DNA of 64,000 bases from contig PTFA01000087.1 in the NCBI GenBank assembly GCA_003342895.1, positions 84,447-148,446 of the forward strand, written 5' to 3'. This document shows, piece by piece, positions 36,330-50,453 of the stretch. The notes beneath the pieces are model-generated. The model made no database searches. It had not been told where the DNA came from and saw only the letters and a program-made list of their open reading frames with translations. Origin of the DNA: Casuarius casuarius. Its lineage: Eukaryota; Chordata; Aves; Casuariiformes; Casuariidae. Positions within the stretch are counted from its first letter, which is position 1. The number at the start of each line of letters is the position of its first letter. The translations under genes and the position numbers were made by a program.

Positions 36330-39300
36330 AGATAGAATGATGTCAAAATATAAAGTACATGCCACCTGAGTAAACAAAGTACAAAGAGGAGGGCCCCCTC
36401 ACATACATTCAAAGAAGCTGCACTTTTTGGACAAATTCCTTTGACTAAACCCAAGAAACTGGCTCCTCTCTCTGGTCCCAAACTGTTACCACCCACTGAC
36501 CATCAGTGAGTAGATGGCTGTGGATTTCAGGCAGATGGCTGTCTGATGGAACGAATGGCCTGGAGGTCATTAGAACCAGGGGAAAAAAGCAGGGGGCTGA
36601 TTTTCACAGAAGAATGAGTTTAAGGGTCTCAGGAACAGGAAAACAGTGTCAGCACGGAGATGGGAATGAGACAAGAAAACGATTATGAATGTGCTGAAAA
36701 ATTAACACAAAGCTGCTCAGGAAGGGGAAGGTCACAGGAGTGAGGACAGCGAGGGGAGAAAGGAGGAACACCAGCAAAAAATGCTGGAAAAGGTGTCTGA
36801 AAAAAATCACACAAAAGGAAAAGCAAGGTAAATTTACAGCAGTCCTACCTACGTGAACATTTTATTCCCTCTACTATTTAGTATTTTCTCACTGGCCATA
36901 AAAAAAATTCTCGAAGTTGTTGGAGCCTGCTAGCCTAACACATAGTAGATAAAAGAGAGACTCCCTCAACAAGCAACACGGTCAAAATCATAGCTACTCT
37001 TTCAGTAATTTACAATCAGATTTAATCAACAGCCTGAAAGATGACCATAAGGAGTGTTTTCCTTATGGAAACAGTCTTCCTATTGTACTGTTAAAAAAAA
37101 AAACAAAACAAACAAACAAACAAACAAAAACTGTCCTGGAAAGGCAGTTTCTAGTAACTACAGCAGCAGACAGGTGATGTCTGGGTTGCTGAATAAATGA
37201 CCAGAGAGAGAGAGAGAAAGCAGATAATCTTCAATTCATCAGTTTATTGGTCCTTATGTGTCAACACTCCCAATGTGTTCACTAAGTCAACAAGCAGTCC
37301 TGCAGTCTATTGGCTACATCTCTTCAAGTTTATAGTGCTGAAAAGTGTAATTAATTGTATGTTGTTGTTACACTATTTGTTCTGCAGTGACACAAGCGAA
37401 TCCGTTTCTGTGCTCTAGCTAGTTGGCTAGCCTGGGAATCTTTGTATATGTTGATTATTTAATGCTAAACAAGTGAGTTATTGACGTTTAAAGTCATCAC
37501 AAAAGACTCCTATAACTCAAAAAGTCTGTTCTTGTGAGTACTTTAGAAACAGCTGATCTTAATGCAAGTGATCACATGAATCCGAAAGAAAACACAGTAA
37601 AAGAAGTCTAGCTGGAAATCTCAACAATCTTTTAATCCTCTCACAATTCTTTATATTACCTTAACTCTTCAGGAAATCCACCATTAAAATTAGGCAATTG
37701 CAAACAGATGTGTGGCATACTTTAAACCCTTGTTGATATCCTGGTTAAGCTGAAAGCCCAAATAGCACAAGAAATGTGAAGTAAGGGGGTCACAAACTAA
37801 TGGTTTCGAGGCTCCCTCATTTACTCAGTTCACGTAATAGGAGCTGTATACTAGCAATTCTATTAGTCATATCACTTATGTATCAAGATGGCACCCATCC
37901 TATTTCTGACAGTTTTGTCTTCTTTTGGGATAAGAATAACTTATTCTTGACAATGGAATGAGTATTTAACCATCTCATCACTTCAAGAAACTCTTCATAC
38001 CAGCCAGCAACTGATAAATTGTTGTAAAAGTATAAATGCATCACCGCAATATGCACGTAACTATGAAATAAGTTAAGGCTTGCAATAAAGTTCTGAATAC
38101 AATGGAGATGGCTATGCTTCAAGGTCGAATACGTACCACTAAGCTGAACATACAACCAATATGAATTACATCACCAAGGAAACTATGCACTCCTGATGTG
38201 TGAAACATGTCCAAACATCTACTTTATCTTCTAAGCATACATATGTGGATTTCAAGTACAAGTAGAGTAAATCTGCATTTTCTATTCCTGCTCTTTCTTC
38301 AGCTGGGGAAAATGCATAGGTGTAAACCAAGAAGTTAGGAAAAAGATGAGAAGAAGAAGAAGAAAAAATAAGCAGATTGTTTACAAATGATATAATGTAA
38401 ATAAAAATATTTTCTTTGAAATTAACAGATTATTAAAACTTAGAGCCTGGACCGAAAAATATTCAAGGTGGGAGCCCCCTCAGTTACATGTATCAGTCAG
38501 AAAGGTAGGCACATAAGCGCTTCTTTATAATTAGGCGTCTAGTCTAAGATAGTCTTTCCACCTCTTCCTGTAGTCAATCATTCCAGAGGCAAACTCCTTC
38601 TGCCTATTGAGGGTACCTATTTTAGGATGGCTTTAGTTGGCACTCCCCCAACTTCAGAGGGACTAATACCAAACTTTCAGAGAGCTAAAACCATATGACA
38701 TGAATCTGGGCTTTTGTTTTAGTATTTTAGCTCATCAATATCTTTTTAATCCCTAAGCAAAGAATAGAAGAAACAGGTCTCCCTTGATGACTGCAAAGAC
38801 ACAGTGAAGACGTACATCCAATCTGAGGATGTTAAATTCTAGAATTTGACCTTTTGAAGATGAGACCCAACACTTCTTGAAAAATCTTATGTAAAAACAA
38901 ATATAGGAAAACACATTTTTATTAATATTGCTCTTACCAGAGCACTGACAGTATGAAAAACTCATCAGTTTTTGTAACAAAGATAAAACACAGTTTATCA
39001 ATTGATTTATGTGTGTTTTATTCTGGCTTAACATTAAAAAATAATTTGTATTTTTAATCTAGCATAAAAATGAAGAAGAAGCTGTAAGAGGATCTGAAAA
39101 AACTCTTTGTACATATTCTAGGAAGATAATCAAATTTGTTTGGTTTGTTATTCAAACACATAATTTTAGAACGGAATATTCATGGAAAAAATCAACTGGG
39201 GGGAGAACATGACTAAAAATGTTCCGAGAAAAATGTAGTTTGAGAAAAAAATGTTTTATGTCTTCTTTACAAGGCAAATGAACCAAACCACAAGAAAGAC

Positions 39301-39365
39301 AGAATTTTTATATTGCATTAAAATTTTATATTAAGCTGCATGAGAAATAATTCCCTTAAATGGGG
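36330..39365. other. Unique AT-rich noncoding DNA with one microsatellite
   Basis: No gene. The (AAAC)n tract at 37093-37130 is listed separately. The sequence at 38490-38535 ('ggtaggcacataagcgcttc', 'aattaggcgtctag') may be a further, badly decayed copy of the gcctaa-type palindromic repeat. I do not call it. Confidence 0.55.
37093..37130 (+). repeat. (AAAC)n microsatellite
   Basis: An A10-11 run grades into repeated AAAC units. This is simple sequence, perhaps grown from an old poly-A tail. Confidence 0.95.
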
Positions 39366-39369
39366 CATT

Positions 39370-39408
39370 AAAAAAAGAGAGAGAGAGAGACAGAGAGAGA
39401 GAGAAAGA
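39370..39408 (+). repeat. (GA)n microsatellite
   Basis: A7 followed by GA units with a single C interruption at 39391. Confidence 0.95.
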
Positions 39409-39409
39409 T

Positions 39410-42400
39410 CCTCCACATATTTCCTTGCCATTCCAACAAAAGCTGATGCATAATTAGGGGAAAAAGCACAACAAACCATAAATTTCAAAATAAAAGAAAA
39501 AAAAAAAAAAAAAGCCAATGCCATGAAAAAATTTTGAAAACATGAGCCTGAATGTTAGATTCTTCCTTCAGTTAGCTCAAATTTATCTTGACTTTGTACT
39601 GAGTTCTTACAAACTCATTTTCTCTACAAATAGAAGTGTTTGGGATGCCTTTCTGTCCTTTGCACTTCTTACCTCAGTTGTATTAAATTGTAATAGATTG
39701 TATATCTGAAATCTAAGTTCTATCCTAGCTTTCCAAATAACTAAATACATCTTTTTGAATATAAATTATAATCTGTCAGAGCAAGAAAAGTTTCAAATAT
39801 AAGCAGTAAACTCAGTAACGACAAAAAATGATACAAGAAAGGCCATCCAATCCAATTTTACTGATAACCTCTGGGTAAATTATGGAGGTCTGCTCAGTAA
39901 GAAGCAGAACTCCAGGACTGCCAGGTCTAGCAAGTATTGAAAACTACATTTATGGCACAAGTTATGGTGGCATGTCATATCTACTTTAAAAAAATGGTAT
40001 AGCACTAAGAAATGGAGGCTCTCTCATAGGAAAGTAGGATACATCACGTATCTGTGATGACAATGAAATCTGGACACAGCTTGCTTGTGTTCCAAATGAG
40101 GATTCGAGTCAGGCACCTGATCAGGCCTACTGCAAGGTATAAGAAATAGAAACAAAAAAGAATGAATTCCACCAGCATCCACATTTGCAATGTCTGAAAA
40201 CAATGATGCCTTCCATGCCATGCTGTTAATCACCTCGCTCTTGTGTACTATTTATCATTTAGTCTGCCCAATGACAGAAAGGGCAAAAAACATGCAGCTC
40301 TCATGAAGGCTTATCCAGTTCAACAACGAAGTCTAAAGAGAAGAATTAAGTCTGCATAAGATTGAAATGTACTGTCATAAGCATAATGCCAGACACTATC
40401 ACCCTGGCATTGTACATTGCCACATATTTTTGTATATTACTTGATAAAGAATTTCTAGCCAATATATCCATCTGTCATTTAATCCCACACAAATAAAACA
40501 CAGAAAACATGCTTGCAAAGCTATAACAAATTTGTTTATCTATATCTATTAACATTTGAAGTTTTATGAATGCATAGCCCCAAAGTAACTTCTTGCTGTG
40601 CATTACCAATTAAGAGTAAATGTTCAATGAACAATTGGTCATACAAAAACACATCTGAAGTCTACTGAAGACAAGACAAAATTAAACAAAATTTGAAGTA
40701 TTTTTAAATAAAGATATACTGGCAATAGTTATTTAAAAAGAAAAAATAGCTCTGCAGCTGAAAACTCAAAACCTGAAACAGTCTGGTATGCATTATAATT
40801 CAATATCCATCTAGGAGATCAAAAGGCTGTTGCCACAAAATTTATCTGTGGCAGTAAATCTTAAGAACTGAAGTTAGAGTTGTTCATAGTCAATGGAGTA
40901 GAACAAAAGACAACATTTAGGGACTGGGCAATCTGCTTATGACAGTGACAGAACCAATTTGCTATAGACAGCTTGCTTCCTTCCTCTGCTACTGAACGTT
41001 TTGGCAACTGTTTATTTCTAACTTGGGCCTCATACTTACTACATCTGGAAACTTAAACAATACTCTATCAATATTTTAAAATAATGGAAAGCTATTTAAA
41101 TTCAGTGTATAGGGTGAACATACAGGTTGTCTATGTTCAATGAACACTCAAGTTTGAACATTTTACTGAATTCAAGCCCTAAAAAGAAATGTTTTGTTTA
41201 CAGAAGACATGCTTGAGCTGTCAAAAACCACATAGTTGTAACCTGTGAAGAGTACTGTGAGGAAGCCTATCCCAAAAAAAGATGGTACTTTTTCTTCCAA
41301 GGGACAATGAATTTGCATTCAGTTTGGAGCTGAAAAATACATACTGAAGGAATATCATTATATGTGTATCTTATAAAACTAAATATCCAAACCCAATTCT
41401 TAAATATTGGTCTTATATAATAACAGCTTAAAAGTTTACACTAAAATGATACTGTATCTGAATGAAACCTTAGATAAACATTTATACTATTCTAAGTCAT
41501 AAAAAATACACACACTGTATTAACTTTGTACAAACCATTGAAAAATTTACAGGATAAAGAGTTCAGCATAAAACATCAAAAACACAGCAGACTTTAAACG
41601 ATCTTTCTCGGATGCTAAAGAACATGAGTTGTGGAATAAATTTTTACTGGCCTAAAGATCTTGGAGAATCCCTCATTGTCAGCTGCATTCATTCTCCAGT
41701 ACAAAATTAATTAGGAAGTGCTAGCTTACATTTCACTTCTTTTCAATTAAATAAAATAGATGTTATTTCCTAGGCAGGCTAACATACCTGAAACTAAAAA
41801 CGAAAAGTTACTAGCTATTACACTTTATCCTGACAACCAAAATTACTTTGTAATGTCAAAAAACTTCTGATATCCATCTAATACTCTTTGACAAATTAAA
41901 ACATTTATATATCATGAATAAACCATGCGGATGCTAATGGAGCAAGGATCCTTCCATCTCCCGGGTATCTGCAGAAATCCATTCCAAGTTGGTAGTGCCT
42001 CACAAACTGTTTAAAATTCTGTGAAAAACTCATGGAGCTGGTAGCTGAATCCTTGCTCTCATCAGATATCTCTCTGAAACTAATCATCACAACTGGTGTC
42101 TTCATGAAGAGTCTCAGAAGAAAGTACCTGAACTATATAAATACAGAAATTAACTGTTCTCCTGTACTTCCTACAGATTACCATCTCTGAGGAGATATGT
42201 TAATTCAAAAAAAAAAAAAAAAAAAACCAAAAATGCATATCCTGAATGCATTAGGCTCTTCCTTATCTGAACTATAAGTAATAAAGAGACAATCTCCAAA
42301 AATAAAAGATTTTAATTTCTCTTAATCATTATTTAAAAAATCTTATTAAAACAAATGTGCAAAGAAACTGGTGAAAAATTTTAAATTCTCTAGGGAAAAT

Positions 42401-43180
42401 CCTGTTCAGTGCAGAGGACTGGCGGAAGATGTTCAATACTAGTTAAAACTCTTCTGATACAATATTCAAAAACGTCTTCAGTGAGAGTGAGTGAAAGAGA
42501 ACTGCCTACAGCCTTCAACCAATTTGAAAATAAAAGTCTGAAGGTTACTCAAGAAAGAAGCCATACAAAGGGCTGTATAGAAAGGAGAAGGAAGTCTTCT
42601 TCATGCATTTTGAATTTCACCTTCTACAATTAGACACACTACACCGAAAAAAAAAAATCATTACTGGTTCAACTTGCTGCTATGGCAACTGTACTGGGTA
42701 GCTATTCCCCTTTGGCAGTGGAGACACTCTGATTACAAGAGCTGAAGGAAAAGTAAAATTCTACTTATTTTCACCTGATCTACCGAAAATTCTCACACTG
42801 GCATTCAAAACAATACAACAGCATTCTTTCACAAAAATGAGTTGGAAGAGGCCTTCATAAAGCATGCCATAATTTCTTCCCATTACAAAATATTTTTTGT
42901 GTAAAAAGACAGAATAAAATAAGTTATTTTAATTAAAATTTGAAATAGGGAAAGTGGAAGAGAAATAGGGGAAAACAGAATCAATATGATCAAAAGTGTA
43001 GTACTGAAAGATAGCATCTAAACTTAATAAAAGGTATTTACATGGCCTGTTTAATTACTGACTGGGTTTGCAGGTGGTAACTATTTTAGATACATACTGA
43101 TTTAAAATAATAAAATGCATGCTCAACCACGCAAATATTATATTTAGTTAGAATACAAAAGCATAAATCTTGGTTGGTCC
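39410..43180. other. Unique AT-rich noncoding DNA
   Basis: No gene and no named repeat. Poly-A runs occur at 39497-39513 (A17) and 42207-42226 (A20). Neither is preceded by a retroposon body that I recognise. Confidence 0.55.
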
Positions 43181-43183
43181 TAC

Positions 43184-43231
43184 TATATATGTGTATATAT
43201 ATATGTGTGTGTGTGTGTATATATATATATG
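43184..43231 (+). repeat. (TA)n(TG)n(TA)n microsatellite
   Basis: Forty-eight bases alternate strictly between pyrimidine and purine. A TG core (43204-43218) is flanked by TA units on both sides. It is both Z-DNA-prone and easily melted. Confidence 0.95.
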
Positions 43232-43561
43232 GCACTTTACCATATATAACTATTCATGATCCCACATTAAAAAAATATTTACTGAATTATAACCATTATA
43301 TTTGTCTAAAAGCAGCTCTTAAATACTCAGTGTTGCTAGGAATACCTTCTCTCCATTTTCAGTAGAACCAGTTGCCTATCTGGCCATTCATCTTCCTGCA
43401 ACACAGTGAAGGGTAGCGTACATGACATACATGACAACACTGTTCTCATACATGTGCTCCAACTTAAAAGAAAAAAAAAAAAAAAGAAAAAGCTGTCAGT
43501 AATCTGTGCCAGAGTAAAACTGGCAATCTTCAATCAGATTCATGTTCATGGAATGGAGTTT

Positions 43562-43567
43562 AAAAAA

Positions 43568-43610
<43 letters not shown>
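43562..43610 (+). repeat. A15 plus (GA)16 microsatellite
   Basis: A15 at 43562-43576 is followed by sixteen uninterrupted GA units at 43577-43608. A further A-rich tract (A15) lies at 43471-43485. Confidence 0.97.
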
Positions 43611-43611
<1 letters not shown>

Positions 43612-43614
43612 GTA

Positions 43615-45260
43615 CATCCTGCATTAGGTATTTTCCTTCATGGGACTTGGCAAGGCTCAGTACATATAGACATATTTTATCTACAATGCTCACAGAAAGT
43701 TTTACTTTAAAAAAATGAAAAAGGAAGACTTCTAGTTGTGTGTGTACAAGTAAAGTTTCTTTGTTTCTAGCATAGCGGATAAATTGTTCCAACTCCATTT
43801 CCCCATGGAGAACTACGACCTCTGTAATTGCTGGCAAGGTCAATGAGAACAGGGTAAGTGAGCAAGTGCTGATATATAATTTACATCAGGCTTGAGCAAT
43901 TTTAACCTGAATTTTCAACTTTTTTAACCTGTTTATTTAATGTTTTTCAAAGTCCAGCAATTCTGGAAAAATAATCACGTAAGTCTATTTGATGATGACT
44001 TCTGCTTTCAGACATATGCCCTGCCTTTTTCACAGCTGTATAAAATAAGCTTTAGAAAGAACTCTGAATAATTAAAATTGAAGTTGAATGGCATCACTTT
44101 CTCTTTTAAAATATCAACAAGTCCAAGATGCTTGAGGTCGAGAGAAAAAGAACAGAACCATAAACAGTAACTTTATTTCCTCCCAATTTTGGGATATACT
44201 TTTTGTGCAATTAGTTAACTGCTGTTAACATTTATTGAATTTAGCTGAAACATCCCAATTTCAATACACAAACTACGAAGTTCAGTCTCTGGGCTACATC
44301 TGTTAACAAAATGCTGCTAAGAGAAAGCAGATTTATTTAAGTTAGGAGGGAATGTGCTCCCTGGGCTCCCAATAGATTCCAGTAACAAGGCTGCATTGGT
44401 AGTGAAATGATAGATATCCACAGTGATGAATTTTGACCCAAATGTAGCCTTTATTTACCATTCATATTTCACACCTTCTTAAATCCATTTGGAGCAGTTC
44501 TAAGATAAAAAAAAATATATGACCTCGGATGCTAACAGAACAAAACTGACACACAGGTCAAAACAAACAAACAAAAAATGACAAAAAAAGAAGGAAGCAA
44601 AAGAAAGACTGTTAGCAAAACCAGAATAACAGGCAAACTTTACTGTTATGGAAGAAGGAAAAATGTAAAAATATCAGATTCACCTTTCCTTCCCACCTAC
44701 AGCTAAGAAAGTACACAACTTTGAGACTGTGCTAAGCTTACCATAAATGCTGGAAAACAGAAAGCAAGTGACTGAATGTGCCTTCTTATAGCTTGAGCTA
44801 GGAAGACAATTCAGCCTAATACTCTGAGGGTGTTTATTTTGCTACAGGAACACGTATATATTCTCTGTATACCAAAGATGACACTGCCTTTCTTCAGAAA
44901 AAGATGCCTTTTTCAAGCTCTCAGAGAAACGTCTTGATTTCAACTCATTGATCTGGCTACTTGCTAGGAACAAGATTTACTCCTCCCTAAGTCATTTATA
45001 TGACTCGAAATTATTTCCTTGGTAAGGCCACACTTTATACTACTTTCCCCAAATTCCTAATCTCAGAAAAACATGTTTGCCTGAATTTTGAATTGGTCAG
45101 AACTAGGGTTAGAACTACTTGGAAAAGCTGTGCTATTGGAAAAGCAGCATTAAAAGTTGGCACAAAAGTTTTGACCAAAAGTGTTGCAATATTGACAGGC
45201 ATGATAGAGGAAAGCACAGAAAAGCATAATCGCTAAACAGTGATATTAATCAGGTGTCAT
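43615..45260. other. Unique AT-rich noncoding DNA
   Basis: No gene recognised. The sequence 45000-45236 is open on both strands for 60-78 codons, but neither peptide has family features. Confidence 0.55.
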
Positions 45261-45264
45261 GCTC

Positions 45265-45313
45265 TATCATGCATTTGCATGATATGGTATGATGTTTCTC
45301 ATGGTATGAGAAA
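45265..45313. other. Two adjacent hairpins around an octamer motif
   Basis: The first stem is tatcatgca (45265-45273) with tgcatgata (45276-45284), 9 perfect pairs around tt. The second is tttctcat (45295-45302) with atgagaaa (45306-45313), 8 perfect pairs around ggt. The first contains a perfect POU octamer, ATTTGCAT, at 45273-45280. Octamers are bound by POU-family factors, but the motif is only 8 bp. The clustering of two perfect stems within 50 bp is directly visible; function is unknown. Confidence 0.85.
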
Positions 45314-45319
45314 AGTCCA

Positions 45320-46700
45320 AAACAATGGCAAATACGTAAATGCCCAGGCAAATTCAGGAGTGACTGTTTTCTTGTTAAGGCCTATCCTGTCTCTGTATTA
45401 AGGCGTATCTTAACATGGTGACCAGCTACATCAAATTCTCCTCCACAGAAGTCCGCACATGGACAGTAATATTTTCTTCCAGTACTTCTCTACATGTAGC
45501 TATTTCAAGATAGCAACTGCTGCTGCAGTTCATGACAGTAAGAAGATATATAGTAAAGATATACCTCTGATATGAAAGAAAACTTCATAAAAGAGCAATT
45601 CCATTGATGGACTATTCAAAAAGCCAATTCCAGCTCAAAACACAAGACAGAGAAATATCAGGTTACAGGAGAACTTGGTATCTTGATTAGAGATGGGCCC
45701 AAGACACATATGAGCTTTTTGAGACATTTTGTACAGAGTTCATTCCCAGTGTGAACATGAAGGCCACAATCAGATTCAGAGTAATTTAAAAACTAAAAAT
45801 AGAAGCATATAAAAAAAATACAATCATGGTGTATTTCTATTCATGGGAGGCCCCCCCAAAAAACGTGCTCTGTCAGATCAAGGCCTCCTGGTAAAATCTA
45901 TGCCCTTTCAGTGAACTGAAAGCTTCAGGTCAATCAAGTTCATTACTATGTAAACATAATGACAAGCCAAGCTATTTTATGCAAGTTTATTTTCATGCTT
46001 GTCTCCCCTCCCACCTGGAAAAAAAAAAAAAAAAGCTGATGAAGTTCCTTTACATTTTGTTTGATATAGTTGTTGTGAAATGAGCTCTGAAATGCACATC
46101 CCTTTCTCAACCATGTGACTACAGAACTACATCATAGATCATCTGGGTTTAAGATTGCATATGGCAAGCTTTGCTATTCAGAAAGAGGACAGAAAGAGGA
46201 AATAATTACATTAACAATTTGGATGGATGGGAACAATATAAGGACCGAGGTTCTACTAATACTGTCAAATCAATGCTTTTAACAGTGCCATCTGGCAAAC
46301 ATCATTTAATGTAACATTAAGGGAACAACACATGTGATACACAGACATATGCACTTCCAGATTCTGAGGTTACTAAATTCCTAATGAAGGCCTGGAAAAT
46401 GCTTTCAGGGATAGTGCCAGGTAAGAGTCGGACAGTGACACTGCAAGAAGATCATGGTAACAGGCTGAATAATCACTGAGAAACAAGAAAGTCTGCTGTG
46501 CCAGACTTTGATTAAGGACAAACTTTGAAATCAGGAATCTTTGTCGTATATGTAAGAAGGCTGCAGCAAATTAAAAACATGCATCATAAGTACCAGAAGT
46601 GTTCATTCACACATGGAAAAATATTGTCTGTTGAGGACAAAAGAAAGTGCGGATCCAATTCCGCATGCCAGACATGCTGTAAAACAGCATAAAAGTATGG
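45320..46700. other. Unique AT-rich noncoding DNA
   Basis: No gene or named repeat. An A16 run lies at 46019-46034. Confidence 0.55.
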
Positions 46701-46701
46701 A

Positions 46702-46726
46702 GGGAGAAAGGGAAGAGGGGGGGGGG
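46702..46726 (+). other. Canonical G-quadruplex motif
   Basis: GGG (46702-46704), loop agaaa, GGG (46710-46712), loop aaga, then G10 (46717-46726). The G10 run supplies the last two G-tracts. This satisfies G3+N1-7 four times. The G10 length may be affected by sequencing error. Confidence 0.8.
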
Positions 46727-46729
46727 AAA

Positions 46730-49700
46730 AAGTGACCAGCTGCAACAAACCAACAAATAACCCAATGAGAAGGAAGGTTTTTTTCCCTACAACAGCTGGA
46801 AATACGGCATCTATTCCAGGACCTACTGCAGACAGAAGCAAAGGAGACCCCCAAAACGTAACAGACCTATTATGGAAATGATGAGAAAATTAACTTTACA
46901 AAAATCAGCACATGCAATGGCATTGTTTTGCAGTATGCACAGAACCAAAGTAGTGTGTGCCAATTTTTTTTTTTTTTTAATGTTTCAAATGTCCCTTCCT
47001 CCCCCCCACAAACCCCTCCAATAATCAATGCAATTCTTTTGATGGGGAGTCCTATGGAACAGTTTCTTCTATACGGGGAGAGGGTTCACCACCCTCTCTA
47101 GCAAAATTAAGCAATTGTCCCAAAAGTAGAGATTATATCTGTACTATAGAAGAAGTTGACCAATCACTCAAAAGTGTCACTATCAATGTGATACTGCAGC
47201 TAATGAAATTAAGGTTTTTTTCAATGTTCTTTGTTGCAAGTCTCTAGTAATCAAATTTTGCAACAAGTCTTCACTTCTATTATGTGATCTTAATCTAAAA
47301 ATTTAGAACTATGTCATTAATCATCCTAGTATCTGTGGCACAAATCTTCCTTCCACCATAAAGTAATATTCATACCTTGCATATTTGCTTTCATTTCACA
47401 TTAATTGCAAAGACAAGGAATCAAATACTGTCACTTGTTTGTTTAACCTTTTTCAAGAGTCAAAAAGACCACGGAGAAATGCCTGCCGAGGTATAACCTG
47501 ATAGTCTAAATGAACCCAAATTACAAAATTAATTACTGCAGCAATTCCTCATTGCTATTTGACCAGATTTTCACAGTTACTCCTGGATTTATCTTTGACT
47601 GGGAAACACTCGTAACATACGTACATCTGTTTTGTTAGCACTTTTGGGAGGATCCCTAAATTTACAGACATCATGGAAGGATCATATTGGAGAAGACCAG
47701 AGATAGCCAGAACATAATCACCAAGCAGGAGGTAATAGCCTTGGAGAAGAATCAAAGAGGATGGTAAGTCTCAAGTTTGCATTAAGCAAGAAAGGCAATG
47801 GCAGCAAAACAGAGAAGGCAGAGAGAAGCTCAATTAACTTCTGATTAACTATGAAAATGTTCTTTTGTTATATATGCTTTATGTGTTTAGGAAGAATTTC
47901 TCAGTTCCCTACAGCATGTTTGGGCATGTGATCACTTTGGGATTAAAATAATATTCCTGGCTTTTCTGTGCAGTAGCAAAATACAGCCATCAATATGCTT
48001 TTCAACTACTATTTACGTATTATGACTCATTAAGTGCTGTTCTAATGCCATTCTTTCATACCCATAATGGGGGGAAAAATAGTAACTGCATTCCAAAATG
48101 AATGAGTGACAGCTACTCAAAGGGAGGAGCCCACATACAGACATCAATTCAATGGTGCTGCACCTGCTCACTTCAGATCTGAATTTGATCCAAAATACCA
48201 AACCGGGAGAGGGCAAATGAGCTATTTGAAAATAGCTTTATTAAAAATAGTGAATGTATTTAAAGTTAAAACAAGTATCACTATTCCCTGAATAATAACT
48301 AAGCTTCACATTTATGGTCTGTTTTTTTTAAATGAGCCTCACAAATCATTAAGAAATAAACACACTACACCTATATGTATAAAAACCCTCAATATCCAAT
48401 AATAAATTTTTGACTTCATTTTTCATGCAGCAAAATGGAGAGGTTCAACAAAGTAAAATGACCTGATCATGGTTTCACCTCAAACTTGTGGCAAAACCAT
48501 GAATCACAAACTCCTCATTATCATTACTTTACCTCGATGCTGCTGCATTAAGGTAAAGTCTGCTTGCTGCAAAAACTTAAGAGACAGAGCCCTCATGCTC
48601 TACTCATGGATGGTGAACCATCCTTATAGGATGAGCCAACTGATAGGACACAAGCTCAGGAGCAGCTAACAAAATTTAGCTACAATGAACTAGCACTTTT
48701 TTTCAATAGGTATAACCACATACTTCATATACATTAAGCCATGATAGGAAGAACTCAGTATCATTACTTAATTTATGCTAAAGGGGGCCCCCAGGCTCAA
48801 AGTGACTGAAAGCTCCAGCCCCAGAGATCTCAGACACTTACCCCAACTGGTGCACCTAAGAGAAACTTTGTGGTTGCTAAACCTTTTCAGCAGTTAGGAC
48901 AGACAATTCAAAAGTTCATCTGCAGGCTATACAAGATTCCCATATTTTAGGAGACTGTGAGTTAGAATGATATCCACTACACAAACATGGAAGCTCCTCT
49001 GCTCTGCAGTAGGAATGTGAACAGATCTACTAGTCATGGAAAAGGGGGAAAACTAGAGAGTCTGAAGTAAATTTAATATAATTTAACAACAAGATATTCC
49101 CAAGTAATCTTCATGCTTTCCAGATGCATTTAAGGCAGTAAAAATAATCACTGTTACACAGGTAGTTTGATAACAATTGGCTCAAACATGCTTAAAAAAA
49201 TTGTACAGCTGTTTAGTTCAAAAAAAAAAAAGAAAGAAAAAATGGCCAACAAAATGTAAACAGTACTAAATGCAGGTACTTAGAGAACTTTGCTTTGAGT
49301 GTCCATGTATAGATTGCATAGGGTGTACTCATCAGTAAAATGTGACATCAGCAAAGATGCTTTAACTTACCTTAATGAGAAGACTTTCCATCATATAAGT
49401 CTGGGTCATGTTTTTGTAATACTGGTCGGATTACAAAAGGTATAATGGGACACCTCGCTGCCTGAAGCCAGGTGTCCATTTAGAAGCCCTCTCCTCCTCT
49501 TCAGCAAGTTTTTAGAGACACATATTCTCAGCGAGCTAGAAGCTCGACAGGACCTGAAAGCCACTTTTGTTTCCCTCATTTCCTATCTGCCTCCATTTAC
49601 TATCCTCAGGTAGGTAATCCCAGATGTAATATGCAGTTTACTAAGCTCACTGAAAGAGTTGGTAAGTCCTCTTCTTAAAAAACAGAAAGAAGAAGAAAAA

Positions 49701-50450
49701 AAAGAATTCTGCTAGTACAAGTCCTCCAGATTTCATACAGATTCAGACACAGGTGGAGGTAACAGTCCCATGCTTTACCCCAAGTTTTGTGGATTCCCTT
49801 AGCAATGATTTCGTTATTGCAGAAGTAATTACATGCATTTATTTCCAGTGTTACCTCTATAATTTTCAAACATCTATCTTTACCTACAAGTACAAAATCT
49901 GTGTTTACCTATAATCCTCTTAAATGAAGGTTCTGTTAAAGAAAACTACTCTTCTTTGCACTCCTGAAAAAGAACTTTGCATTCAGGAAAAGCAAAGAGA
50001 AAACTGGCAATCCAAGTAGAAGATCCAGGGCAAAGAAACTTTACAGTGCCTTCACATTACAGTGCTAAAAAAGGCCTGGTATCAGGATATTTTTTGACAC
50101 AGTAGGAGGAGCTTATTGAGAAGCACAGAAAATAATTACAGTCTGAGGCTGAGAGAAAACAACAGACTAGGTATCGGTGCTGGGAATCCTGATGGGAGGA
50201 AAGTCAGAGGGTCAGGAAGAAGCAGTTAGGCATCAAGGCAAAGAGTAAACAAAGGGAGCCACAGTGAGAAGGGGCACACAAAGCACAGATATAGGAGCAG
50301 CCACTAAGGTACAAGGAGAAAAGAAATAGCAAACGATGCAGAAAAGGTAGTCAGGAAATTACATCAGGTAAACAGAGGTCCTATGCCAGATTTTGATTTA
50401 GGAAGATACACATGCCTTGAGGCTGCCTGACATACAAGATTTAGTTTTCC
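46730..50450. other. Unique AT-rich noncoding DNA
   Basis: No gene. T15 lies at 46964-46978. Reading frames stay below 68 codons except for unremarkable overlaps. Confidence 0.55.
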
Positions 50451-50453
50451 TTT

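Noticed and set aside
42160..42226. Retroposed gene ending in the A20 tract
   Set aside because: The sequence before the A20 run shows no polyadenylation signal or recognisable transcript.
46278..46296. Third CTCF-like motif (tgccatctggca)
   Set aside because: At least four of the thirteen core positions mismatch.
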